From Bacteroidota bacterium (lineage in GTDB: Bacteria > Bacteroidota > Bacteroidia > B-17B0 > Aurantibacillaceae): a stretch of DNA of 64,000 bases. Numbering within the stretch: position 1 is the first letter of the stretch; each line of letters opens with the position of its first letter. The stretch spans positions 186,001-250,000 of the forward strand of contig JAAFIQ010000001.1 of assembly GCA_013298715.1 (NCBI GenBank), in the 5' to 3' direction. The notes beneath the pieces were generated by a model. That model did not search any database and had not been told where the DNA came from. It saw nothing but the letters and a program-made list of their open reading frames with translations. This document shows positions 18,753-27,000 of this stretch, one piece after another. Position numbers and translations under genes: made by a program.

Positions 18753-19592
18753 ATGTTAGCCGAAAACTATAAAACACATTTTTCTTTCACTAGCTCCATT
18801 AAATCAGATAAGTTAACGCATTTGAGTTTGACCTTAAGCGATAATGAATTTACTTTTGTAATAATAAATGAGTCCCAACAAATACTAAGTGCACATAAAA
18901 TAGAAATACTAAACACAATTAGCTCTAATTTATCTGCAACAAAAGATTGGGAATACCTAATTGCCAATTTTTCTTTAGCACAAACAAGTTTTAAAACAAT
19001 TAAAATTTACCGCCTCACAAAAAATTTTACACTAATTCCTAAGGCGTTTTATACCCCCAATCAGGCCAAGGTAGCATTAAAAACTTCACTTATTGATATA
19101 AAGAATAGTTCACAGATTAATCAAAACATCAATGATTTTTACGTGAGTTGGATTTTGAACTTGAACGAAAAAAATTTCTTAGAAAAAAACTTTCAAAATG
19201 CTCAAATTTCGCATGCAGGAAGTTTACCTATTAACACGTTGCTCTACGCACCTGCATTAGCGAACTGCAACGTGCTATTAAAAGTAAATGTTGGCTTTAT
19301 AGAAATTTGCATTAAACAAAAAAACACTTTAGCTGTTTACAATGCATATTCAGTAACCAGTACCGAAGATAGTTTATACTACCTCTTATTTTTGATGCAA
19401 GAATTTAACCTTAATCCACTCACTTGTAATCTAGCTATTTTAGGCGAAATTTCTACCGATAACGAATTAGTGAGTTGTATTAAAAAATACATTAAGCATG
19501 TAAATTTTCCAATCGCATCCATCTACAAACAAACAGAAAACATAAACATTGCCCCTAATCATTATTTTTATACCTACTTTGCAAACACGTGA
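18753..19592 (+). CDS. DUF3822 family protein
   Basis: A 279-residue Bacteroidota protein of the DUF3822 family. Parts of the sequence suggest an actin/ribonuclease-H-like ATPase fold similar to type IV pilus ASKHA proteins (LTLSDNEFTFVIINESQQIL near the start, LLKVNVGFIEICIKQ in the middle), but no complete phosphate loop can be pointed out. Its TGA stop overlaps the GTG start of rsmD (GTGA), a coupling that I recall as common in the phylum. The function is unknown; a link to ribosome or RNA modification is inferred from position only. Confidence 0.8.
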   Translation: MLAENYKTHFSFTSSIKSDKLTHLSLTLSDNEFTFVIINESQQILSAHKIEILNTISSNLSATKDWEYLIANFSLAQTSFKTIKIYRLTKNFTLIPKAFYTPNQAKVALKTSLIDIKNSSQINQNINDFYVSWILNLNEKNFLEKNFQNAQISHAGSLPINTLLYAPALANCNVLLKVNVGFIEICIKQKNTLAVYNAYSVTSTEDSLYYLLFLMQEFNLNPLTCNLAILGEISTDNELVSCIKKYIKHVNFPIASIYKQTENINIAPNHYFYTYFANT

Positions 19593-20122
19593 GAATTATA
19601 GGCGGCATACATAAAGGTAAGGTATTAAAAGTTTCGAAAGGCTTACCAGTAAGACCTACAACCGATTTTGCAAAAGAAGCTCTATTCAACATTTTACAAA
19701 ATAAGTTTGAAATTGAAACCCTTAGCATTTTAGATTTGTTTAGCGGTACAGGCCACATCTCACTTGAGTTTGCATCGCGTGGCTGCCAAAATGTTATGGC
19801 GGTAGATAAACACTTTGCGTGTGTAGGTTTTTTAAGGCAGCAAGCCAAAGAATTAAATTTGCCAATTTACACAACCAAATCGGATGTGTTTGATTTCTTA
19901 AAAAAATGCAACACACAATACAGTTTAATTTTTGCCGACCCACCCTACGATTTAGAAAACATTAATGAAATACACGCATTAATTTTTAAAAATAATTTAT
20001 TAAAAAGTAGTGGCACGTTAATTATTGAACATGGCGCTAAAACAGCGCTACACGAACTTTTACATTTTACACAACATAGAAAATACGGAAACGTAAATTT
20101 TAGTTTTTTTGAATTTGATTAA
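19589..20122 (+). CDS. rsmD: 16S rRNA (guanine(966)-N(2))-methyltransferase
   Basis: SAM-dependent methyltransferase for the N2 of G966 in 16S rRNA. The N-terminal substrate-binding loop (MRIIGGIHKGKVL, then RPTTDFAKEALFNIL) is diagnostic. The SAM motif is LDLFSGTGHISLEFASRG (about residues 49-66) and the catalytic N6/N2-methylase motif is FADPPYD (about 114-120). At 177 aa it is normal for Bacteroidota. The start is GTG at 19589, overlapping the upstream stop codon, so translation is probably coupled. Confidence 0.93.
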   Translation: MRIIGGIHKGKVLKVSKGLPVRPTTDFAKEALFNILQNKFEIETLSILDLFSGTGHISLEFASRGCQNVMAVDKHFACVGFLRQQAKELNLPIYTTKSDVFDFLKKCNTQYSLIFADPPYDLENINEIHALIFKNNLLKSSGTLIIEHGAKTALHELLHFTQHRKYGNVNFSFFEFD

Positions 20123-20145
20123 ACATAATTTTTCTTTTTACAACT

Positions 20146-21282
20146 ATGGAAAAGCTAACATATGCAGAACCTGAAATTATTTTAGGAACAATAAAAAATA
20201 CAGAACTAAAACAAATTGCAGAAAAAGTTTTTAATTTACAACGCATAAGTTTTGAGGAGTGCCTAACACTTTATAAGCAAGCAGATTTGGCATACTTAGG
20301 TGTTTTAGCGAATTTTTTAAAGCAAAAAAAAACGGGTAACTATGTTTACTTTAACCATAATTTTCATGTAGAACCTACAAATGTGTGTGTTTACACCTGT
20401 TCATTTTGTTCTTATTCCCGCTTAATTAAACACCGCGATCAAGGTTGGGAGTTAAGCGTAGAAGAAATTTTAAATATCATTAAAAAGTACGATGGGCAAG
20501 CTGTTACAGAGGTGCACATTACAGGCGGTGTTGTTCCAAAACAAGATTTAGAATTTTATAAAGAACTATTTGTTGCTATAAAAAAACACCGACCGGAACT
20601 ACATATTAAAGCACTTACTCCTGTTGAGTTTCATTACATTTTCAAAAAAGCAAAAGTAAGTTACCATGAAGGATTAAAAATTTTAAAAGAAGCAGGCTTA
20701 GATAGCTTACCTGGCGGCGGTGCAGAAATTTTTGACAAAGGAATTCGTGACCAGATTGCAGGAGGAAAATGCACGAGCGAAGAGTGGTTGGAGCTGCACA
20801 AAATTTGGCACACCATGCGAAATTTTTCAAACGCAACAATGCTATACGGTCATATTGAAACCTTTGAACACAGAGTAGATCACATGAATCGTTTGCGATT
20901 ATTACAAGATGAAACAAAAGGATTTAATGCATTTATTCCATTAAAATTTAGAAACAAAGAAAACCAAATGGCGCATGTGCCAGAGGTAAGCGTAATTGAA
21001 GATTTACGAAATTATGCCATTGCTCGAATTTTTCTTGATAATTTTAATCATATTAAATCCTACTGGGCAATGATAGGTAGAAATACAGCGCAGCTCTCGT
21101 TAAACTTTGGAGCCGACGATTTAGATGGTACTATTGATGACACCACTAAAATTTATAGCATGGCTGGCTCAGAGGAACAGAGTCCAAAACTCACAACTCA
21201 GCAACTGGTTGATTTAATTAAAGGTGTTGGAAAAATTCCAGTAGAAAGAGATACACTTTACAACAGTGTTAAAACTTTTTAA
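20146..21282 (+). CDS. mqnE: aminofutalosine synthase
   Basis: Radical SAM enzyme of the futalosine menaquinone pathway, joining a SAM-derived adenosyl radical to 3-[(1-carboxyvinyl)oxy]benzoate. The 4Fe-4S cluster cysteines are Cys81, Cys85 and Cys88 (CVYTCSFC). HNFHVEPTNVC just before them, HITGGVVP and SLPGGGAEIF further on are typical of MqnE. At 378 aa it is full length. No other mqn gene is in the window; UbiE/MenG at 33072, the last step of menaquinone synthesis, fits the same pathway. Its relative MqnC is less likely because of the EPTNVCVYTC context. Confidence 0.92.
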   Translation: MEKLTYAEPEIILGTIKNTELKQIAEKVFNLQRISFEECLTLYKQADLAYLGVLANFLKQKKTGNYVYFNHNFHVEPTNVCVYTCSFCSYSRLIKHRDQGWELSVEEILNIIKKYDGQAVTEVHITGGVVPKQDLEFYKELFVAIKKHRPELHIKALTPVEFHYIFKKAKVSYHEGLKILKEAGLDSLPGGGAEIFDKGIRDQIAGGKCTSEEWLELHKIWHTMRNFSNATMLYGHIETFEHRVDHMNRLRLLQDETKGFNAFIPLKFRNKENQMAHVPEVSVIEDLRNYAIARIFLDNFNHIKSYWAMIGRNTAQLSLNFGADDLDGTIDDTTKIYSMAGSEEQSPKLTTQQLVDLIKGVGKIPVERDTLYNSVKTF

Positions 21283-21337
21283 CTTTTTGGTACTGATATA
21301 TTTCGCCTAAAAATTTAGCAAGTTTAGAATTGCTTAC

Positions 21338-21345
21338 TATTTTTG
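21338..21345 (+). promoter_or_regulatory. -7 box TATTTTTG of the DUF3078 gene
   Basis: Perfect match to the Bacteroidota -7 consensus TAnnTTTG, 16 bases before the ATG at 21362. Twenty bases upstream stands TTTA instead of TTTG, an acceptable -33 element. Confidence 0.5.
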
Positions 21346-21361
21346 CCAAAAATTTAAACAA

Positions 21362-22324
21362 ATGAAAAAATTATTTACTTTATTAAGTCTTGTCCTAGTA
21401 GTTACTGTTTACGCTCAAGATGCAACGCCGAAAACGGCAACAAAAGATACCTCTTGGAAAACTAGTGGGTTCTTTGGTGTAAACTTAAGTCAAACTGCTT
21501 TAAGCGACTGGCAAGGTGGTGGACAAAACAACGTAGCTGCCAACGCAATATTTAATGGTGATGCCGTTTACAGAAAAAATAAACTTACATGGACTAATAA
21601 AGTAGATGCTCAATACGGAATAATCAAGCCAGGTGAAGCAAAATTATTCAGAAAAAATATTGATCAATTGTTTGGTTTATCTAAACTAAATATTGATGCT
21701 TTTCACAAATCATGGTTCTACGCAGCTCAAGCCGATTTTCGTTCACAATTAGCGCCAGGGTATAAGTACATTGGCGATTCTATTGCAGGGCCTGCAGGTT
21801 CTGATTTTATGTCGCCTGCTTACATTCAATTAGCTTTAGGTTTAGATTATAAACCAGCGCCTTATTTCTCAGCTTTTGTGGCTCCATTAGCAGGGAAAAT
21901 AACGGTAGTTAATCGTCAGTACTTAGCAGATGCCGGAGCTTATGGAGTTGAGAAAGCTGTATTTGATGATGCGGGTGTTAGAACAGCTGCTGGTAAAAAA
22001 ACACGTTTAGAGTTTGGAGGGCGTTTAGTCCTTAAATTCAAAAAAGACTTAGTAAAAAACATCAACCTAGATTCTTATTTAGATTTATTCTCTAATTACA
22101 TGAATAACCCACAAAATATAGATGTTGTTTTTAATAACTTACTTACATTTAAAATAAGTAAATACTTCACGGCTAACGTAATTTCACAAATGGTGTATGA
22201 TGATGATATTATTATTAAACGTGATTTTGATAAAGATGGAAAATACGAACACCCAAGCGATATTAATGGGCCTCGCTTACAACTATTAACAACCTTTGCG
22301 GTTGGCTTTGGGTACAAATTTTAG
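21362..22324 (+). CDS. DUF3078 domain-containing outer-membrane protein
   Basis: A 320-residue exported protein. The signal peptide ends YAQ (about residue 19). The mature N-terminus contains WKTSGFFGVNLSQTALSDW, the hallmark start of DUF3078, followed by WQGGGQNNVAANAIFNG and alternating beta strands to the C-terminal TTFAVGFGYKF, a terminal aromatic typical of outer-membrane barrels. No biochemical function is known for the family. It has its own -7 box and terminator and so is monocistronic. Confidence 0.85.
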   Translation: MKKLFTLLSLVLVVTVYAQDATPKTATKDTSWKTSGFFGVNLSQTALSDWQGGGQNNVAANAIFNGDAVYRKNKLTWTNKVDAQYGIIKPGEAKLFRKNIDQLFGLSKLNIDAFHKSWFYAAQADFRSQLAPGYKYIGDSIAGPAGSDFMSPAYIQLALGLDYKPAPYFSAFVAPLAGKITVVNRQYLADAGAYGVEKAVFDDAGVRTAAGKKTRLEFGGRLVLKFKKDLVKNINLDSYLDLFSNYMNNPQNIDVVFNNLLTFKISKYFTANVISQMVYDDDIIIKRDFDKDGKYEHPSDINGPRLQLLTTFAVGFGYKF

Positions 22325-22342
22325 TCACTATTTTATTTATAG

Positions 22343-22368
22343 AAAAGCCACCTTGTGTGGCTTTTTTT
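22343..22368 (+). terminator. intrinsic terminator of the DUF3078 gene
   Basis: AAAAGCCAC (22343-22351) pairs with GTGGCTTTT around the 5-nt loop CTTGT and runs into seven T. It isolates the riboswitch operon downstream. Confidence 0.8.
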
Positions 22369-22387
22369 AATTCTGTATTAAAAGTTA

Positions 22388-22418
22388 TTTTTTTATATCA
22401 ACTAAAAGATTACCTTTG
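22388..22418 (+). promoter_or_regulatory. promoter of the cobalamin riboswitch operon
   Basis: TACCTTTG (22411-22418) matches the TAnnTTTG -7 box exactly. A TTTT element lies 19 bases upstream (22388-22391). Transcription would start near 22423-22425, just before the riboswitch aptamer. Confidence 0.55.
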
Positions 22419-22423
22419 GCAAC

Positions 22424-22640
22424 GTTCTGGTTTTTAGGTAAAACTAAAATTAAAAGGGAATAAGGTGCAAATCCTTAGCTGTCGCGCAACTGTAAGTTTT
22501 ATGCGATTTTTACAAGTAGTTAAATAAAAACTACAAGCCATTGTTTGTTATCTGTAACAAATGAGAAGGTGTAAAAATTTAAAACAAGTCAGGAGACCTG
22601 CCAAAACAAAACACGTGAACCTTCGCGAAAAAAGGTGGTG
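22424..22640 (+). promoter_or_regulatory. cobalamin (B12) riboswitch with SD-sequestering hairpin
   Basis: The aptamer spans about 22424-22603. Conserved blocks are AAAAGGGAATAAGGTGCAA (22453-22471), GCTGTCGCGCAACTGTAAG (22478-22496) and the 3' B12-box strand GTCAGGAGACCTGCC (22588-22602). The expression platform follows: ACCTT (22619-22623) can pair with AAGGT (22632-22636), and this strand contains the Shine-Dalgarno-like AAGG, 9 bases before the ATG at 22645. Control is therefore probably translational, reducing expression when B12 is bound. The platform loop CGCG (22624-22627) is complementary to CGCG at 22483-22486 in the aptamer, which would fit the kissing-loop contact of this riboswitch class. 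Confidence 0.9.
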
Positions 22641-22644
22641 TATT

Positions 22645-23013
22645 ATGTCAAAATTAGAAGTTAAAAAATATTGCGGTCGCTGCAATTGCAACATTATTTG
22701 CAATGTAATTGATATAAAAAATTGTCAATGCGCAACCGTGCAAATCTCGCAAAACACTAAAGATTTTTTGCTTGAAACACATTACGATTGCTTGTGCGCT
22801 AATTGTCTAACTGAAGTAAACAATTTAGTTACAAATAATAAACGAGAACCTTTAAACCCAACACGTTTTATTGAAGGAAAACACTTCTATAAAGAAGGTG
22901 AGTTTTTTGTATTTACAGAATTGTACCACTATTTAAAAGGTAGTTGTTGCGGAAACGCCTGCCGCCATTGCGCTTACGGACTTAGAAAAAACAAAACAAT
23001 CAAACAATTATAA
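22645..23013 (+). CDS. Cys-rich CWC domain-DUF5522 fusion protein
   Basis: A 122-residue protein with two small Cys-rich modules. Residues about 7-52 (KYCGRCNCNIICN, then YDCLCANCL) match the cysteine-rich CWC family. Residues about 78-115 (HFYKEGEFFVFTELYHYLKG, then CCGNACRHCAYG) match DUF5522. Sixteen of the residues are Cys, arranged in CxxC and CC pairs, so metal binding is likely. The ATG at 22645 is chosen because longer forms would start inside the riboswitch aptamer and because AAGG lies 9 bases upstream. It is the first gene controlled by the B12 riboswitch and is followed after 7 bases by the DUF4465 gene. A role in cobalamin or cobalt handling is inferred only from that context. 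Confidence 0.8.
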   Translation: MSKLEVKKYCGRCNCNIICNVIDIKNCQCATVQISQNTKDFLLETHYDCLCANCLTEVNNLVTNNKREPLNPTRFIEGKHFYKEGEFFVFTELYHYLKGSCCGNACRHCAYGLRKNKTIKQL

Positions 23014-23020
23014 AAAACTC

Positions 23021-24007
23021 ATGAAAAAACATTTCAAAAAAATTGCACTTATTGCAACTTTAACCGCCTCAACTGGTTTTGCACAAACCACTTCCGATTT
23101 TCAAAATCTTGCCTTAAGCACCGGCACATTTTATAATGGTTCAACCAATACACCTTCTGTAGCCACATCTACTTCATTTACGAGTGGCAATTGTATATTT
23201 AATACGAAATGGAGCGGTGGAAATTTTCCTTATTGGGAGAAAGGCTGGGCATATAGCAACATGACAAATACTATTACAGCCGGACTGGGCAATTTGTACA
23301 GTGCTTACGCAGGTTCAGGCTTTAATAACTCCACAAATTATGCAGTTGGTCAAAGTAACTCGGTACTAAAGTTTAATACAATCGCACAAAGCAAACAAAT
23401 TGCAGGATTCTACATAACTAATGGAACCTATGCAGGTATTAGCATGCGCGATGGCGATCAATTTGCAAAAAAGTTTGGTGGAGTTAGTGGTAACGACCCC
23501 GACTGGTTTAAACTCAAGGTGCAAAAATATCTTAATGGCGTATTAGTAAATGATAGTGTTACATTTTATTTAGCCGATTTTCGATTTACAAACAATACGC
23601 AAGATTACATAGTAAACACCTGGCAATACGTTGATGTAACAAGCTTAGGTAATGCCGACAGTTTAATTTTTAAGTTAACATCTAGCGATGTAGGAAATTT
23701 TGGAATGAATACTCCCGCATTTTTTTGTATTGATAATATCACGACGCTCAATTCTGCTACTTCTGTTTTTGAAAATAAAAATCATGAACTTGGAATTTCA
23801 TTGTTCCCAAACCCAGCAACAACAAGCTTTACAATTAAATCAAATTCTGAAATTGAACTAGTTAATTTGTATGATATAACAGGAAAACTAAAAAATACTT
23901 TTAGCACTAATTCAATTTCTACTGAAGGTTTGCAAAAAGGAATTTATTTTATTGAAGCTGTAAGTATGAATGGAATAAGGACGACGAAAAAAATTATTTT
24001 AGAGTAG
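23021..24007 (+). CDS. DUF4465 protein with T9SS type A sorting domain
   Basis: A 328-residue exported protein. The signal peptide ends GFAQ (about residue 21). The DUF4465 region (about 25-240) shows Trp/Tyr-rich beta segments such as FPYWEKGWAYSNMTN, YAVGQSN and PAFFCIDNI. A C-terminal type A sorting domain (about 258-328: ISLFPNPATTSFTIKS, IYFIEAVS, KKIILE) directs it through T9SS to the cell surface or medium. It is the second gene of the riboswitch operon, 7 bases after the Cys-rich gene. I recall DUF4465 proteins being found in Bacteroidota corrinoid-uptake loci, so a surface B12-binding accessory role is plausible. No TonB receptor accompanies it here. Confidence 0.85.
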   Translation: MKKHFKKIALIATLTASTGFAQTTSDFQNLALSTGTFYNGSTNTPSVATSTSFTSGNCIFNTKWSGGNFPYWEKGWAYSNMTNTITAGLGNLYSAYAGSGFNNSTNYAVGQSNSVLKFNTIAQSKQIAGFYITNGTYAGISMRDGDQFAKKFGGVSGNDPDWFKLKVQKYLNGVLVNDSVTFYLADFRFTNNTQDYIVNTWQYVDVTSLGNADSLIFKLTSSDVGNFGMNTPAFFCIDNITTLNSATSVFENKNHELGISLFPNPATTSFTIKSNSEIELVNLYDITGKLKNTFSTNSISTEGLQKGIYFIEAVSMNGIRTTKKIILE

Positions 24008-24014
24008 TTAGTTT

Positions 24015-27000
24015 TTACTTAATAATTGTAACATGGCCAACGTAGTTATGTAATTTGCGGTTGTTATCCTGAACATCAATCTTCCAAATGTAAACATCAT
24101 CCTTCACTTTAACACCTTTATAAGTACCGTCCCAGCCATCGTAGCAATTAGTTGTTTTAAAAATAAGTTCTCCCCATCTATCGTAAATAGACATGTTAAA
24201 CTTTCCTTCATCCCAACCAGTGCCTTTTGCTTGAAATAATTTACTTACACCAAACTCACCAACGTTAAAACAATTTGGGACGTAAAATGTAAACTCTGGT
24301 TTTACAGTAAATACCTTTATAACAGTGTCGGCGCAACCGCTTGCCTTGTTAACTGCCACCAATACCATAGGATAAGTACCTACATCATCATACGTTTTTA
24401 TTATACTGTTTGCCACCGTTGGCGTATTATTTGCAAACCAAGTGATACTGTCTGCGTAAAGCGAGGTATTTGTAAAGATGAATGTAGAATTATATTCGAT
24501 GCTTGTGTTTCCAATATTAGAAGTAAAATCAGCTATTGGTATTTTAGCAACCTTTATCGTAGTAAATTTAGGATAGGTATACAAACAATTATTAATGGTT
24601 TGAAGTGTTAGCGTACCACTATAACTGCCTGCGTTTGAAAAACAAACAGTTGGCGTTATCTCACTGGTTACTTGCCCATCTGAGAAAGACCAAAACCAGT
24701 TTTTAATTATCCCTGAATTAATAAGTGATTCGTCTTTATAATTTACACAAACTGGTGCACAGCCTTTGCTTGTTGGTAAATTCGGAAATTGAGGTCGGTT
24801 TTCTACAGATACAGTTGTAACAGCACTCCTAGTAGAACAAGCATCTGCGGCAATAAGTGTATATTGAGTTGATGAATTAGCGGTTAATGAAACACTTGTT
24901 GTATTTACATTAATTGGCAACCAAGTGTAAGTTAGCGAACTTGGAAAAGAGCTAATCGCACTCGCTGTTAAAGTTACAACTCCTCCGCTACACGCAATAA
25001 TATTAGTATTGGTTACCAAACTTAGAGCACCAGCCACATTTACTGTTATGGTTTTAGGCGCAGATTGACAATTAAAAACATCACTTACTACCAAGCTATA
25101 TACCGTTGTTGTGGTTGGAGAAAGTGTAACCAAATTAGATCCTTGCAAAGCAGGCTGCCAATTATAAGAATATTGCGGAGTACCACCTACCGCAACCACA
25201 TTAAGAGTAGCAGATTGCCCGCTACAAAGGCTTAAACTCGAAACACCATTAACTGCAACGGCTTGGGCAGGCTCAGTTACATCAACCGTTTGAGATACAT
25301 TACAGCCTAAGGCATCGGTAACATTTATAACGTAGGTTCCGATTTGTAAATTTAAAGCTGTTGAACTATTAGATACCGAGGGAAGCCAAGAATATTGATA
25401 AACTCCATTTCCTCCGCCAGCGCTAACACTAATACTACCAGTAGAAGCTCCCTTACAATTCACACTTGCTATATTTATAGCCAAAGTTACCGCGCTTGGC
25501 GGAGCTATCAAAAACGTTTGAGTGTTTATGCATGATAACGGATCTGTTACTGTTAAGGTGTATAATCCGCTGGTTAAACCTGTTGCTACAGAATTAGTAT
25601 TTGTACTCGGTTGCCAATTAAAATTTAATACACCGTTTCCTCCTTGCACAACCGCCGTAGCGCTTCCGCTAGCAGGCAAGTTACAAGATACAGGCGTTAC
25701 AGCAACAGAAGCATTTAATGCAACCGGATTTGTAAGTTGAACACTTGCCGTGCTAACACAATTATTATTATCAGTAACTGTAATGCTATATACACCTTGG
25801 GTTAAATTAGTTGCAACACTTGAGCTACTTACAGCAGGTAACCAATTATAGATATAGGAGCCTACACCACCATTAGCGTTTGCCACTATACTGCCAGAGT
25901 TTAAAGATTGACAAGTAATATTTGAGTTATTTAAAATTAATGCAAGAGCAGTTGGTTGTATAATTTGAAAGATAGAGGAAGTTGTGCAACTATTAGCATC
26001 AGTAATATTCAAGGTATAACTGCCAGAAGCCAAGCCATTTACAGAACTAAGCGTATTTGTTAATGGCAACCAAGCAAAAGAGATAGGCGCTGTTCCACCA
26101 TTAATAGATGCCGTTGCACTTCCATTACTTAAACCAAAACAAGTAATAGATGTCGTGGTTAAATTGAGTGTTGGTCCAGAAATAGTAAAGATACTAGTAG
26201 TTGCAGTAAAATTGCAAGCGTTTGCATCTGTAATAACTACCGAATAAACTCCTGGCGCCATTGCCGTTGCAATTGAATTTGTACCTCCGCTTGGTAGCCA
26301 ATTGTAAGTAAATCCTGCACTTCCTCCTGCTGCCGTAACACTAGCAGAACCAGTAGCACTTGTACAACTTGAATTACTTGTTGTTATAACAGCACTAACA
26401 GACGAACTCGGCTGAGTAATATTGAAAGTAACTGTTTGTTGACAATTATTAAAATCATTTACCGTTACCGAATAATTTCCAGCAATTAAACCAGTACCAA
26501 GCGATGAAACACTTACAGATGGTGTCCAAGTATATGTGTATGGTCCTGTTCCGCCACTTGCGGTTACAGAGGCAACACCAGTAGCTCCACCAAAACATTG
26601 AACATTTGTTACGGTAGGGGTAATACTTATAGAAGAAGGAGGAGTTGCAACAACAATAATAGCGGAGTTAGAACAAGCTCCAGAAGTAACAGTAATGGTT
26701 TGTGAACCAGCCCCTAAACCCGATGTAGTAGAAGCGGTTGATGCAGATGGATTCCAAGCATAACCATATCCACCTGTGCCGCCTGAAGCACTTACCGTTG
26801 CAGAGCCAGTAGAACCAAAGCAAAGTGGTTGAGTAACAGAAGTATTGATAACAATAGCGGCTGGAGCAGCAGTAACCGTAATAATGGCCGAATTAGAACA
26901 AGCCCCCGAAGTAACAGTAATAGTTTGTGTACCAGCCCCTAAGCCAGATGCAGTAGAAGCGGTTGATGAAGCTGGATTCCAAGCATACGTAAATGCTCCA

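Noticed and set aside
22561-22644. Longer N-terminus for the Cys-rich protein starting at ATG 22561
   Set aside because: It would translate through the conserved B12 box and the regulatory hairpin; the ATG at 22645 has a Shine-Dalgarno at proper distance and starts the CWC domain.
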